Notes: a model not told the origin generated them from the sequence alone. A DNA stretch of 64,000 bases from Phycisphaerae bacterium (GCA_012744475.1 JAAYBV010000051.1:89585-153584); one strand, 5' to 3'; positions 8,829 to 17,784 are shown, numbered from the stretch's first letter. Made by a program: numbers and translations.

Positions 8829-9344
8829 ATGAAAGAGCGAACAGGTTTGGTGACGCTGAAAGGCAATCCGGTCGCGCTGCTGGGCCCGGAAATCAAAGTC
8901 GGCCAGGCGGCGCCGGACGTGGAACTGACCGCGAATGATCTGTCGACGGTCAAACTGTCGAGTTTCCAGGGCAAGGCGCGGATCATCACTTCGGTCCCCT
9001 CGCTGGACACGCCGGTCTGCGACACAGAGACCCGCCGCTTCAACGAGGCCGCGGCCAAGATGGGCGAGGACGTCGTCGTGCTGGCGATCAGCATGGACCT
9101 GCCGTTTGCCCAGGCCCGCTGGTGCGGCGCGGCGGGAGTCAAGAACGTCAAGACGCTGTCGGACCATCGTGACGCGGCGTTCGGCACGGCGTACGGCGTG
9201 CTCATCAAGGGGCCGCGTCTGCTCGCCAGAGCGGTGTTCGTGGTGGACAAGCAAGGCATCGTCCGCTACACGGAACTGGTCAAGGAAGTCGCCAGCGAGC
9301 CGGACTACGAGGCGGCGCTCGCTGCCGCACGCAAGCTGCTCTGA
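8829..9344 (+). CDS. tpx: Thiol peroxidase (Tpx-type peroxiredoxin)
   Basis: From the ATG at 8829, which has AAGGAG upstream, the 171-residue protein aligns end to end with Tpx. It has the KGNPVALLGPEIKVGQAAPD opening, peroxidatic Cys64 in PSLDTPVC and resolving Cys99 in ARWCGAAG, and ends EPDYEAALAAARKLL. It removes hydroperoxides using thioredoxin. The frame is also open upstream. From GTG at 8754 or 8760 it would encode a short hydrophobic stretch ending in the lipobox-like ATGC, which would make a membrane-anchored lipoprotein form. The better ribosome binding site favours 8829. It lies 88 bases after rubrerythrin. Confidence 0.93.
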   Translation: MKERTGLVTLKGNPVALLGPEIKVGQAAPDVELTANDLSTVKLSSFQGKARIITSVPSLDTPVCDTETRRFNEAAAKMGEDVVVLAISMDLPFAQARWCGAAGVKNVKTLSDHRDAAFGTAYGVLIKGPRLLARAVFVVDKQGIVRYTELVKEVASEPDYEAALAAARKLL

Positions 9345-9388
9345 CCTGAGCCCTTCCCGAGAGCCAATTGCTGAAGAGGAACGCAGAG

Positions 9389-10570
9389 ATGAGACAGATC
9401 AAACCCAACGTGTTTTCCATCGGAGCCATCGACTGGGACCGCCGGCTTTTCGACGAGCTGATCCCTCTGCCCGAGGGAACGACGTACAACGCCTATGTGG
9501 TCAAGGGCAGCGACAAGGTCGCTCTGTTGGACACAGTCGATCCGGCCAAGAACCAGACGCTGATGGGCAACCTGGTCTCCCTGGGCATCGATAAGATCGA
9601 CTACATCGTCGCGCACCACGCCGAACAGGACCATTCCGGATCGATCCCGGATGTCCTGATGCTCTATCCGGGCGCCAAGGTCGTCACCAACGCCAAGTGC
9701 CGCTCGATGCTCATCGATCTGCTGCACATTGAAGAGGATCGTTTCCTCGTCGTCGAGGACAACGCGACGCTGCCCCTGGGCGGCAAGACACTTCGATTTC
9801 TCAACACGCCCTGGGTCCACTGGCCCGAGACGATGTGCACCTACCTGGAGGAGGACAAAATCCTGTTCTCATGCGATTTCTTCGGCGCGCACCTGGCGGA
9901 GAGCAATCTGTTCGTGGCCGAGGAGCCGCTCGTGCTGGAGGCCGCCAAGCGATACTACGCCGAGATCATGATGCCTTTCCGGCCGGCCATCCGCAAGAAT
10001 CTCGAAAAGGTCGACGCGCTCGACATCGAGATCATCGCTCCCAGCCACGGACCGGTCTACGACAATCCTCGATTGATCGTGGACGCCTACAAGGACTGGG
10101 TCAGCGACAACGTCAAGAACGAGGTGGTCCTCGCCTATGTGTCGATGCACGAGAGCACGCAGAAGATGGCCGAGCACCTGACCGCCGCGCTGATCGAACG
10201 AGGCATCACGGTCCAGCTGTTCAATCTGACGGTGACGGATTTGGGTAAGCTGGCCATCGCGCTGGTCGACGCCGCGACCGTCGTGCTCGGCTCGCCCACC
10301 GTCCTGACGGGCGCGCATCCGAAGACCGCCTACGCCGCGCTCGTCGCCAACGCGCTGCGTCCCAAGACGCGGTTCGCCTCGATCATCGGGTCGTTCGGCT
10401 GGGCCGGAAAAATGGCCGAACAGCTCGCGGGGCTGATCGGAAACCTCAAGGTCGAGGTGATCCCGCCCGTCGTCGCGAAGGGCCATCCAAAGGACGAGGA
10501 CTTCCTCGCACTGGACAAGCTGGCCGACGAGATTCTCAATCGGCACAAAGCGATCGGCATAGTCACGTGA
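9389..10570 (+). CDS. fprA: Flavodiiron protein (FprA / rubredoxin:oxygen oxidoreductase)
   Basis: The 393-residue protein is the soluble oxygen (or NO) reductase of anaerobes. The N-terminal metallo-beta-lactamase-like domain has the diiron ligands His77-x-Glu79-x-Asp81-His82 (HHAEQDHSG), CDFFGAHLAE and APSHGPVY. The C-terminal flavodoxin domain begins at about residue 250 (AYVSMHESTQKMAEHL) and contains GSPTVL and GSFGWAGKMA for FMN. There is no fused rubredoxin, so the separate rubredoxin at 11262 is the likely donor. The start at 9389 follows GAAGAGGA. It sits 44 bases after tpx and is probably in the same transcript. Confidence 0.93.
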   Translation: MRQIKPNVFSIGAIDWDRRLFDELIPLPEGTTYNAYVVKGSDKVALLDTVDPAKNQTLMGNLVSLGIDKIDYIVAHHAEQDHSGSIPDVLMLYPGAKVVTNAKCRSMLIDLLHIEEDRFLVVEDNATLPLGGKTLRFLNTPWVHWPETMCTYLEEDKILFSCDFFGAHLAESNLFVAEEPLVLEAAKRYYAEIMMPFRPAIRKNLEKVDALDIEIIAPSHGPVYDNPRLIVDAYKDWVSDNVKNEVVLAYVSMHESTQKMAEHLTAALIERGITVQLFNLTVTDLGKLAIALVDAATVVLGSPTVLTGAHPKTAYAALVANALRPKTRFASIIGSFGWAGKMAEQLAGLIGNLKVEVIPPVVAKGHPKDEDFLALDKLADEILNRHKAIGIVT

Positions 10571-10639
10571 CGCCGCCTCGGCTCGCATAGCAGAAAATGG
10601 AAAAGAGAACCGACGATCCGATCGAGTGGGTTAGCGCGG

Positions 10640-10667
10640 TTGACAGGATCGTCCGGAGGTGTAAGAT
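10640..10667 (+). promoter_or_regulatory. Predicted promoter for the ferritin-like/rubredoxin/zwf genes
   Basis: A perfect TTGACA at 10640-10645 is followed after 16 bases by TAAGAT at 10662-10667, about 90 bases before the start at 10759. This suggests a second transcription unit within the oxidative-stress island. Confidence 0.55.
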
Positions 10668-10758
10668 GGCCGAAAAGGCCCCCGGTGCGATGTTCCCGGT
10701 CGGCCGCGAGCCGGGCCAGTGAACGTTCACATCACCGCCAGGATAAGGAGAGCACCGC

Positions 10759-11259
10759 ATGAGCGTGACATTCAACGCCAACGAAATCTTCGAGATGGCC
10801 GAGCAGATCGAACGGAACGGCGCCAAGTTCTATCGGGAAGCGGCGACCAAGACCGCCGGCCGGGACATGAAGGACATGTTCCTGAACATGGCCGCAATGG
10901 AGGACCGGCACCTCAAGATCTTCGAGGCCATGAGGAAGGAACTGACAGCGCAGGAGAAATCGTCGAATGTCTTCGATCCCGACAACGAGGCGACTCTGTA
11001 TCTCCAGACCATGGCAGACGGCAAGGGCAGCGAAGGAATGCGGAACCCCGCGGAGAAACTGACGGGCAAGGAAACCGCTCAGGAGTTGCTGGAGATCGCC
11101 ATCGGCGCCGAGAAAAATTCGGTGCTGTTCTACGTGGGATTGAAGGACCTGGTCAGCGCCAAGGCCGGGCGGGACAAGGTCGAGGGCATCATCCGAGAAG
11201 AGGTGCGGCATGTGGCCGATCTGAGAAAACAACTGATCGCGTTGAGTGAAAGGAAGTAG
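10759..11259 (+). CDS. Ferritin-like diiron protein (rubrerythrin-type, no rubredoxin domain)
   Basis: The 166-residue protein is a four-helix ferritin-like domain with the metal-ligand pattern E...ExxH...E...Exx[30 protein letters not shown] and EEVRHVADL. It lacks the C-terminal rubredoxin knuckles of the rubrerythrin at 8168. Proteins of this kind act as peroxidases or oxygen and iron handlers in anaerobes. The start follows AAGGAGAG. The stop is only 2 bases before the rubredoxin start, which strongly suggests co-expression and electron supply by that rubredoxin. Confidence 0.88.
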   Translation: MSVTFNANEIFEMAEQIERNGAKFYREAATKTAGRDMKDMFLNMAAMEDRHLKIFEAMRKELTAQEKSSNVFDPDNEATLYLQTMADGKGSEGMRNPAEKLTGKETAQELLEIAIGAEKNSVLFYVGLKDLVSAKAGRDKVEGIIREEVRHVADLRKQLIALSERK

Positions 11260-11261
11260 TG

Positions 11262-11423
11262 ATGAAGTACCGGTGCCTTCTCTGCGGCTACATCTACGAT
11301 CCGGCCGTCGGTGATCCCGACAACGGGGTCCGGCCGGGAACCGCCTTCGCCGACCTGCCGGACGACTGGGTCTGTCCGGAATGTGGAGCCGGCAAAGACC
11401 AGTTCGAGCCCGCCGACGACTGA
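11262..11423 (+). CDS. Rubredoxin
   Basis: A complete 53-residue rubredoxin is read from ATG at 11262 to TGA at 11421-11423. It has the two iron-binding knuckles [10 protein letters not shown] and [11 protein letters not shown] with the conserved DLPDDWVCP between them. It is a one-electron carrier, here most likely feeding the flavodiiron protein, the rubrerythrin and the adjacent ferritin-like protein. AAAGGAAG lies upstream inside the end of the previous gene. Confidence 0.96.
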   Translation: MKYRCLLCGYIYDPAVGDPDNGVRPGTAFADLPDDWVCPECGAGKDQFEPADD

Positions 11424-11458
11424 GGTCGGCTTCTCCCTGGACCCGCAACGATGGACTG

Positions 11459-11485
11459 CCGAGCCTCTGGCTCCCAGAGGCTCGG
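11459..11485 (+). other. Perfect 12-bp hairpin between rubredoxin and zwf
   Basis: CCGAGCCTCTGG (11459-11470) and its exact complement CCAGAGGCTCGG (11474-11485) enclose a CTC loop. No T-run follows, so this is not a standard intrinsic terminator. It could act as an mRNA-stabilising or partial stop element within the operon. Confidence 0.6.
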
Positions 11486-11552
11486 GGCCGCCGCTCGCAT
11501 CGATGTCATGGGCAAGCATCGGGCCGCTTCCGACCCGCAGGAGAACACGACA

Positions 11553-13100
11553 ATGACTGTCCAGGACATTCACCCTTCCCTCGCCGCGATGGAAATCGTG
11601 TGTGCCGAGACCGCTGCCGCTCCGACGGCGATGGTCGTCTTCGGCGCCTCCGGCGATCTGGCGCATCGCAAGCTCCTGCCCGGTCTGGCCCAGATCCGGC
11701 AGCGCGGCCTGCTGAGCGAGCATTTCTGTCTTCTGGGTTGCGGACGCACGGAGTATTCTGACGAACAGTTCCGTCAGATGGCCCGCGAAGCCCTTCGCAA
11801 GAATGCCAAGGGCATCTCCGACGACACGGCGAGATCGTTCATCGAGGGACTCTATTACGTCAGCGGCGATTACGACGATCCCGCTTTGTACCAGCGCCTC
11901 AAGGACCGGCTCGCCGAATTGAAGGCCCGCCACCGCATCTCGGGCTGTGACATCTTCTATCTGGCAGTCCCGCCGGCCCTGTACGGGCGCATCACCGAGC
12001 ATCTCGGCGCCGCCGGCCTTTCGTGCAAGGGCGAGCCTGAGTGCCAACAGTGCGCCCGACTGGTCGTCGAGAAGCCGTTCGGCCGGGACCTTCAAACCGC
12101 CACGGAACTGAACCAGATCCTGTACCGCTGGTTCAGCGAAGAGCAAGTCTACCGGATCGACCACTATCTGGGCAAGGAAACCGTCCAGAACCTCATGATC
12201 TTCCGCTTCGCCAACGGCATCTTCGAGCCGGTCTGGAACCGCAGTCACATCGACAATGTCCAGATCACCATCGCCGAGACCCTGGGCGTCGAGCACCGCG
12301 CCAGCTACTACGACCAGTCCGGCGCGCTGCGCGACATGTTCCAGAACCACATGCTCCAGATGCTGGCGCTGGTGGCGATGGAACCGCCCAGCTCGTTCGA
12401 CGCCGACCGCATCCGCGACGAGAAGGCCAAGCTGCTTCGCTCGATTCGCCCGTTCGAGTTCGACGAATGGAACAGCTCGTTCGTGCGAGGCCGGTACGGC
12501 CCGGGCATCGTGAACGGCCAGCACGTGCCGGCCTACCGCGAGGAGCGCGGCGTCGCGGCGGATTCGACCACGGAGACCTTCGTCGCCGCACGCCTCTTCG
12601 TGGACAACTGGCGATGGAAAGATGTCCCCTTCTATCTGCGGACGGGCAAGCGGCTGGCCCGCAAGGACACGGAGATCGCCATCACGTTCAAGCAGGTGCC
12701 GCACTCGCTGTTCGGCTCGGTCGGCCTCGACGAGTTGCCGCCCAACGTCCTGGTGTTCCGCATCCAGCCGGAAGAGGGAATGTCGCTGCACTTCCAGGCC
12801 AAGCGGCCGGGCTCGAAGATCTGCATGGGCACGCTCAACATGAGCTTCGCCTACAAAGACGTCTTCCATGCGGAGATGCCCGAAGCCTACGAGCGGCTCC
12901 TGCTCGATTGCATGACCGGCGATCAGACGCTGTTCACGCGGTTCGACTCCGTGGACCTCGCCTGGCGGCTCCTGATGCCCGTCCTCGACGCCTGGCAGGC
13001 CGGCAGGACTCCCCTGCCGGAATATCCCGCCGGCAGCGAGAGCTTCCCGCAGGCCGACGCTCTACCCGCCGCCGACGGCCGACGCTGGCGCCGCCTCTGA
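11553..13100 (+). CDS. zwf: Glucose-6-phosphate 1-dehydrogenase
   Basis: The 515-residue enzyme makes NADPH from glucose-6-phosphate, the entry step of the oxidative pentose phosphate pathway. FGASGDLAHRKLLPGL is the NADP-binding motif. VEKPFGRDL and RIDHYLGKETVQNLM carry the active-site residues, and the length is normal. The start at 11553 is preferred because GCAGGAGA stands upstream. Earlier in-frame starts at 11451 and 11508 would run into the hairpin region or add unconserved residues. Its place behind peroxide- and oxygen-reducing genes suggests it supplies reducing power during oxidative stress. Confidence 0.94.
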   Translation: MTVQDIHPSLAAMEIVCAETAAAPTAMVVFGASGDLAHRKLLPGLAQIRQRGLLSEHFCLLGCGRTEYSDEQFRQMAREALRKNAKGISDDTARSFIEGLYYVSGDYDDPALYQRLKDRLAELKARHRISGCDIFYLAVPPALYGRITEHLGAAGLSCKGEPECQQCARLVVEKPFGRDLQTATELNQILYRWFSEEQVYRIDHYLGKETVQNLMIFRFANGIFEPVWNRSHIDNVQITIAETLGVEHRASYYDQSGALRDMFQNHMLQMLALVAMEPPSSFDADRIRDEKAKLLRSIRPFEFDEWNSSFVRGRYGPGIVNGQHVPAYREERGVAADSTTETFVAARLFVDNWRWKDVPFYLRTGKRLARKDTEIAITFKQVPHSLFGSVGLDELPPNVLVFRIQPEEGMSLHFQAKRPGSKICMGTLNMSFAYKDVFHAEMPEAYERLLLDCMTGDQTLFTRFDSVDLAWRLLMPVLDAWQAGRTPLPEYPAGSESFPQADALPAADGRRWRRL

Positions 13101-13140
13101 GCCGGGCAATCGTTATACCCGATACAGGAAGTCGTGTTTT

Positions 13141-14166
13141 CTATCGGGCGGCGAGGAGGAAGGCCCGGATGTTTTCGGTGGGCACGTCGGGGGGCATGCC
13201 GCCGCCGCAGGAGAGGATGATTCGCCGTCTGTCGTTCAATGATTCAAGAGCCGCCTCTACGCTCGTCGCAACATCTTCCGGCGTACCTTGCGCCAGCACG
13301 TCTCGGGGTGGGATGTTGCCCAGCAAGGTCACGCTGTCGCCGGCCCGCTGACGCATCTCGCCCAGCGAGTGCTCGAACGCGAAGTTGAAGAGATTGACGC
13401 CAATCTCGGCCAGGTACGGCGCACAGACCAGACCCTGCGCGTCGTTGTGGAAGAACCGCACGGGAACGTCGAGACAGCCGAACACCCGCTTCAGATAAGG
13501 CAGCGCCGACTGCCGAAAGTCCGCGTCGCCGAGAAAGCCGACGATGTCGTCGAGGATGAAGACGCCCTCGATGGACGGGAAGCACTCCTTCTGGAGTTGC
13601 AGCCACTCGACGGAGAAATCCGCGATCCGCGTCAGAAGCTTCGCGACAGGCTCGGGGTCGGTGCGCAGCGCCATGAGGAACTCGGTCGTCCCCATCAGGA
13701 AGGTTGCGACATTCAGCGGGCCGCGTGCGACCGCGAACCGGACGCGGTGCCCCGCTTCTTCTATTGCGGCCTGATGCAGCATGAGCCGACGAAGAACAAA
13801 CGGCAGCAGGCCATCCGTCCTCGGGTTTGGCTTCTCGATGTTGGCGATATCACCGATGGAACGGATGATCTTGTCCGCGTAGGGCAGCGCGTTCTCCTCC
13901 CACCGGCACTTGGTTCCGAACGCCGACGGCTCAGTGCACATGCCGTATTCCGACCAGAAGCCGGGAAGGAACATCACATCGGGAAAGGTCCGGATCGCCT
14001 TGAGGTTCGCATCGAGCCACTTGCGATCGCTGCTGTAATAGTTCAGGACGGTCTGTCCCGCCCAACCCGGCAGCCAGGGGCTGTCGATGATGAAACCAAC
14101 CGCAAGCGGATCGACTACATCGCCATCGAGGACCGCCAACAGCTTCTCCCACTGCTCGTTCGTCAT
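13141..14166 (-). CDS. Uroporphyrinogen-decarboxylase-family (URO-D superfamily) protein
   Basis: The product is 341 residues from the ATG at 14166; an in-frame TTG at 14184 is possible but lacks a ribosome binding site. The sequence has the URO-D superfamily pattern: KWLDANLKAIRTFPDVMF, the central RFAVARGPLNVATFLMG strand, GVFILDDIVGFL, VRFFHNDAQG and the TLLGNIPPRDVLAQGTPEDV strand. These barrels include heme-pathway decarboxylases and corrinoid methyltransferases (MtaA/MtbA, CmuA). The context of sugar oxidoreductases makes heme synthesis unlikely. It starts 25 bases after the oxidoreductase gene at 14191, so the two are probably co-transcribed. An inverted repeat CCCGATA/TATCGGG (13118-13148) lies at its 3' end between converging genes. 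Confidence 0.82.
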   Translation of the reverse strand: MTNEQWEKLLAVLDGDVVDPLAVGFIIDSPWLPGWAGQTVLNYYSSDRKWLDANLKAIRTFPDVMFLPGFWSEYGMCTEPSAFGTKCRWEENALPYADKIIRSIGDIANIEKPNPRTDGLLPFVLRRLMLHQAAIEEAGHRVRFAVARGPLNVATFLMGTTEFLMALRTDPEPVAKLLTRIADFSVEWLQLQKECFPSIEGVFILDDIVGFLGDADFRQSALPYLKRVFGCLDVPVRFFHNDAQGLVCAPYLAEIGVNLFNFAFEHSLGEMRQRAGDSVTLLGNIPPRDVLAQGTPEDVATSVEAALESLNDRRRIILSCGGGMPPDVPTENIRAFLLAAR

Positions 14167-14190
14167 TGTGTCACGTGTCCCCAAGGAGTC

Positions 14191-15366
14191 TCAGAACCTC
14201 TTGACCTCGACCTCCGCGCCCGACTGCTCAGCGGAGACGTAGGCACTGTAGATCGTCGCGATGCAGTCGGCCGCCAGAGAGCTGTCGGTCTCCACGGGCT
14301 CGCCGTATGCGGCGGTGCGGTAGAACGCCTCGATTTCCTGCGGATAGCCCGTGAACCAGTCCTCGTCCGGCGATGGATTCGACCAGCCCTGCTTAGTGCC
14401 GATCTTCTCGACGACGTAGACATCCTTGAAGTTCGTCTCCAGCGGGTTGTAGGTTTGCATCGCCGTGTTCGGGTTGATGTTGCAGACCGACCGGTGATTG
14501 TTGGCCGCGACCTCCAGCCAGTTGTGGATGCCGCCCAGGACGATGTCGGAGGCGAAGATCGTCGCGAGCGTGCCGTCCTCGAAGACCACGTGCATCACCG
14601 AAAAATCGTCGATGTCGAAGTAATCGCAGCGAATGTGCCCTTCGTCGCGGAAGTTCGGCATGCGGGTCAACGCGTGGATCCGCGCGGTGACGGACTTCGG
14701 ACGGATCGGCACGCCGTCGCGAGCCTTGCCTTCCACACGCTTGAGATACAGCGCCGCCGTCAGAGGGTGGCAGCCCTTGCCGATCATGACGCCGCCGCCG
14801 GAGTATTTCCAGTACGCGTAGGTGCGGGCGTGCGAGCCTGAATGGGCCTCCTCGCCGTGAATCCACAGAATCTGGGCGCCGGTCTTCTCGATGATCTCCC
14901 GCTCCTTCTGGATCGAAGGGGCATAGATCCAGTTCTCTGCGTAGAGGATCTTCCCTTTGCTTTTGGCCTCCGCCTTGAGCATGCGTTCGACGCTGGCCAG
15001 CGCGCTCTTCCTCGCGGCCTTCTTGGAGAAATTCTCGCCGTTGAAATCCTCCGAGCCGTCGCCGAAGAAGCCGGTCAGCGGCTTCTCCACGATCACGTAC
15101 TTGTCGCGCTGCAGCGCCGCAATCGCCACCGGCTCGTGGGCCGAGGCGGTCGTGCAGCAGTGGACGACGTCCACGTCGTCCAGAAGAGCCTCCAGGCTGT
15201 CGTACGCCCTGATTCCCCGCTTGTCCGCGTAGGCTTGGGCGCCTTCCAGCGCGTAGACCCCTTTGATCTCGACATTCGTGCCGTAGACTTTTCGGATCGC
15301 CTCGAAATGAAACGAAGCCGAGAATCCGGCGCCGACGATCCCGGCGCGAACGGTCTTCTTGTTCAT
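14191..15366 (-). CDS. Gfo/Idh/MocA family oxidoreductase (cytoplasmic)
   Basis: The 391-residue protein starts at 15366, where AAGGAG precedes the ATG; the longer frame upstream is arginine-rich and non-coding in character. The N-terminal Rossmann domain begins directly with RAGIVGAGFSASFHFEAI, without a signal peptide. VIVEKPLTGFFG is the EKP motif. The C-terminal domain contains GGGVMIGKGCHPLTAAL and IFASDIVLGGIHNWLEV. The family uses NAD(P) to interconvert hydroxyl and keto groups on sugars or inositols. It is flanked by a URO-D-type protein and a DUF6807 protein on the same strand, forming a three- or four-gene catabolic unit with 16417-17784. Confidence 0.9.
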   Translation of the reverse strand: MNKKTVRAGIVGAGFSASFHFEAIRKVYGTNVEIKGVYALEGAQAYADKRGIRAYDSLEALLDDVDVVHCCTTASAHEPVAIAALQRDKYVIVEKPLTGFFGDGSEDFNGENFSKKAARKSALASVERMLKAEAKSKGKILYAENWIYAPSIQKEREIIEKTGAQILWIHGEEAHSGSHARTYAYWKYSGGGVMIGKGCHPLTAALYLKRVEGKARDGVPIRPKSVTARIHALTRMPNFRDEGHIRCDYFDIDDFSVMHVVFEDGTLATIFASDIVLGGIHNWLEVAANNHRSVCNINPNTAMQTYNPLETNFKDVYVVEKIGTKQGWSNPSPDEDWFTGYPQEIEAFYRTAAYGEPVETDSSLAADCIATIYSAYVSAEQSGAEVEVKRF

Positions 15367-15412
15367 GCAGTTCTCCTTGTTCGGCGGCGCCGCGACCGGC
15401 GGTCGCCGTCTG

Positions 15413-16378
15413 TCAACGATTCGCAGTCCCCTGGCCGGACGCCTTTGCCGTCGCCTCGTACTCGGCAAACAGCTTCGCGACGCCCGCCTGCCGGGCATCG
15501 CCGTCATGGACTATGACGCGATAGCGCAGCGTCAGCGGCTGGCCCCTGGGAATCTCGGTAAACTCGCCTTCAGGCCAGTACATCGGCGTGGGCGAGAAGA
15601 ATCCGTAGTTCCGCGTGAACCATTTCGACGGATACCAGCGGTTGTTCAGGTTCTGGAAGATGGCCATGCCTTCGGCCATGCCCTCGTAAGCGCCGCTGTA
15701 GTCGCACCAGGGCGAAGCGACGCCGAATGTGCCCTTCTCCCCGAAGCCGCCGTGAGCATTGATCAGCGTCCCGCCGGAATCGACGCTCAGCTCGGGCACC
15801 ACGCGCCCGGAAAAGAACGAATGGTTCGTCTTGCCGATGCGGATGTCCGTCAGCGGATCGAGCGTGACTTCGAAGTCGATCACGCGCAGGTCCGCGCGCG
15901 GGACCGAGATCACAATCGTCCGCCGGTCGCGGATGACCGGCTCGGCGCCGGGCCGCCGCCAGAGACATTCATCGACAAACGTCACCGATGGTCCCTCGGC
16001 GACTGCGATCTTCGGACCCTGCGAGACGATCTGGCCCCGTTCGTTCGAGTCCTGCCAGTAGTTGCCGCCGTTGACCTGATCGCACCCGAAGAACAGCGAG
16101 TGATGGTGCGGCCAGGGCCACGACGTCTCGGTCGTCACCGACCGGCCCGAGGCCGGACCGTTGACCGGCCAGAAATACGGGTACTTCTGGAGCGAGCCAT
16201 ACTTATAGCAGGTGAAGCGTCTGCCGTCGACGTCGACGACGATGCGCATGCGGTCGGCTTCGAGCCGCGCGGTAACGTGCGGCGTATTCGATTCGCCCGC
16301 CGCCGCACAACGGGCCGCGACAGGAAGCAGACAAGCCGCGAACAGCGCCGCCGCCACGAATCCCTGCGATCGTTTCAT
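15413..16378 (-). CDS. Secreted DUF6807 (PmoA-like) protein
   Basis: The 321-residue protein has a signal peptide (FVAAALFAACLLPVAARCAAAG) and a DUF6807 domain, once named PmoA although unrelated to methane oxidation. Typical strings are FTCYKYGSLQKYPYFWPVNG, SWPWPHHHSLFFG, VNGGNYW, GVASPWCDYSG and WFTRNYGFFSPTPMYW. The histidine/tryptophan-rich face suggests a metal- or sugar-binding site. The family is common beside Gfo/Idh oxidoreductases and sugar isomerases in planctomycetes and Bacteroidetes, and its activity is not established from sequence. The start follows GAGGAAGAG. Confidence 0.85.
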   Translation of the reverse strand: MKRSQGFVAAALFAACLLPVAARCAAAGESNTPHVTARLEADRMRIVVDVDGRRFTCYKYGSLQKYPYFWPVNGPASGRSVTTETSWPWPHHHSLFFGCDQVNGGNYWQDSNERGQIVSQGPKIAVAEGPSVTFVDECLWRRPGAEPVIRDRRTIVISVPRADLRVIDFEVTLDPLTDIRIGKTNHSFFSGRVVPELSVDSGGTLINAHGGFGEKGTFGVASPWCDYSGAYEGMAEGMAIFQNLNNRWYPSKWFTRNYGFFSPTPMYWPEGEFTEIPRGQPLTLRYRVIVHDGDARQAGVAKLFAEYEATAKASGQGTANR

Positions 16379-16416
16379 AGCGTTTTCTCTTCCTCTGGGA
16401 CGATCCACTCAATGCA

Positions 16417-17784
16417 TCACAGATGCCACGGACTGCGCATCGTGCGAGCCATCATCCGAGTCGCCTGCTCGTCGCCGATGAACTGTTCTTTGTCCGGGTC
16501 CCATCGCAGCTTGCGTCCCAGACGCATCGCAATATCCCCCAGCAGACAGACCGAACACGAGCGGTGCGCCACCTCAACCGGGGCGATGGTTTCCGCCCGC
16601 GACTTGACGCACTCGTAGAAGTTGGCCTTGTGGTTGTTGCTCACATAGAGCTTCGTCTCGTCCGGGCCGATCGTCTCTTCCAGCAGCGACTTGGGCTGGG
16701 CGTCGATGGACCCTCGGGTGACGTGGACCCAGCCGGCGTCGCCCTCGAAGACCACGCCCGACTTGTTCTCCTGCTCGTCGGTGCAGATGACCTTGACGCC
16801 GTTGGCGTAGGTGTACTCGATGTGGAACCGCCCGTGCACGTCCCAGAGACCGTCCTTGGGGAACTCTGCCCGGCCTTCGATCTCGACCGGTCCGGTGAGC
16901 TCGGCGCCCATGCCCCAATGGGCGATGTCGTTGTGGTGGCTGCCCCATCCGGTGATCATGCCGGCGCTGTAGTCGCTGATGCGCAGCCAGCCCGGGCGAT
17001 CGTCGATCTTCTCGGGATGGACCCGCTTCTCGGTGTACGGCGCCCACGGGGCCGGGCCGAGCCACATGTCGTAGTCGAGCCACTCGGGCACGGGCATCAC
17101 CGGCTGCGGGTCGCAACCTGGGTCGATTCCGAAACCGACCTTGACGGTATGCAGCTTGCCGACGCGGCCGTTGCGGACCAGCTCGCACGCCCTGCGGAAC
17201 CGGCTCTCGGACCGCTGCTGGCTCCCGATCTGGAAGACACGGCCGCATTGGCGAACCGTATCGCTGACGATGCGCCCTTCCTCCAGCGTCAGGGACAGGG
17301 GTTTTTGCAGGAAGATGTCCTTTCCCGCCCGGGCCGCTTCAACCGTCGGGATGGCGTGCCAGTGGTCCGGCGTGACGATCTGCACCGCGTCAATGTCCGC
17401 ACGGGCCAACAACTCGCGGAAGTCTCCATACGTCGCGCAGCCCTGATACGACGCGGCTCCGCTTCGCTCCCGATAGCGCGCCTCGACCAGCTTCTTGGCC
17501 GCTTCGACCCGGTGGGAATCCACGTCACAGACTGCGACGACCTGCACCTGGGGGAATCCCAGAGCCTCTCTCAGGTCGCCCGTGCCCATGCGTCCGACGC
17601 CGATGCAACCGACCGCAATCCGCTCGCTCGGGGCCGACGCTCCGAAGACACTGCTCGGCACGATGGTCGGCAGCGCCAGGCCGGCGCCCAAAACGGCGGA
17701 GTTTCTCAGAAACCTCCGCCTCGACAGATTCCGAACGCTGGACGGGGCACGATTCTCGGCGTGCTCGGGCGTTTCACTTCTCAT
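16417..17784 (-). CDS. Tat-exported Gfo/Idh/MocA family oxidoreductase
   Basis: The 455-residue protein starts at 17784 after GAGGAG and has a long N-terminus with the Tat motif SRRRFLRNSAVLGAG. The Rossmann motif CIGVGRMG, QIVTPDHWHAIPTVEAA and the LQKPLSLTL motif follow. In the last the usual EKP glutamate is replaced by glutamine (LQKP), a notable change near the active site. The C-terminal domain ends RTMRSPWHL, the same ending as the 3552-4922 protein. It is predicted to act outside the cytoplasm on a sugar or glycoside. It is first on the minus-strand run 17784-13141, and an A-family repeat lies upstream. Confidence 0.9.
   Translation of the reverse strand: MRSETPEHAENRAPSSVRNLSRRRFLRNSAVLGAGLALPTIVPSSVFGASAPSERIAVGCIGVGRMGTGDLREALGFPQVQVVAVCDVDSHRVEAAKKLVEARYRERSGAASYQGCATYGDFRELLARADIDAVQIVTPDHWHAIPTVEAARAGKDIFLQKPLSLTLEEGRIVSDTVRQCGRVFQIGSQQRSESRFRRACELVRNGRVGKLHTVKVGFGIDPGCDPQPVMPVPEWLDYDMWLGPAPWAPYTEKRVHPEKIDDRPGWLRISDYSAGMITGWGSHHNDIAHWGMGAELTGPVEIEGRAEFPKDGLWDVHGRFHIEYTYANGVKVICTDEQENKSGVVFEGDAGWVHVTRGSIDAQPKSLLEETIGPDETKLYVSNNHKANFYECVKSRAETIAPVEVAHRSCSVCLLGDIAMRLGRKLRWDPDKEQFIGDEQATRMMARTMRSPWHL

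Noticed and set aside
13141..14166. True heme-pathway hemE
   Set aside because: Although in the URO-D superfamily, it sits among sugar catabolic genes and lacks the N-terminal signature I would expect of HemE.
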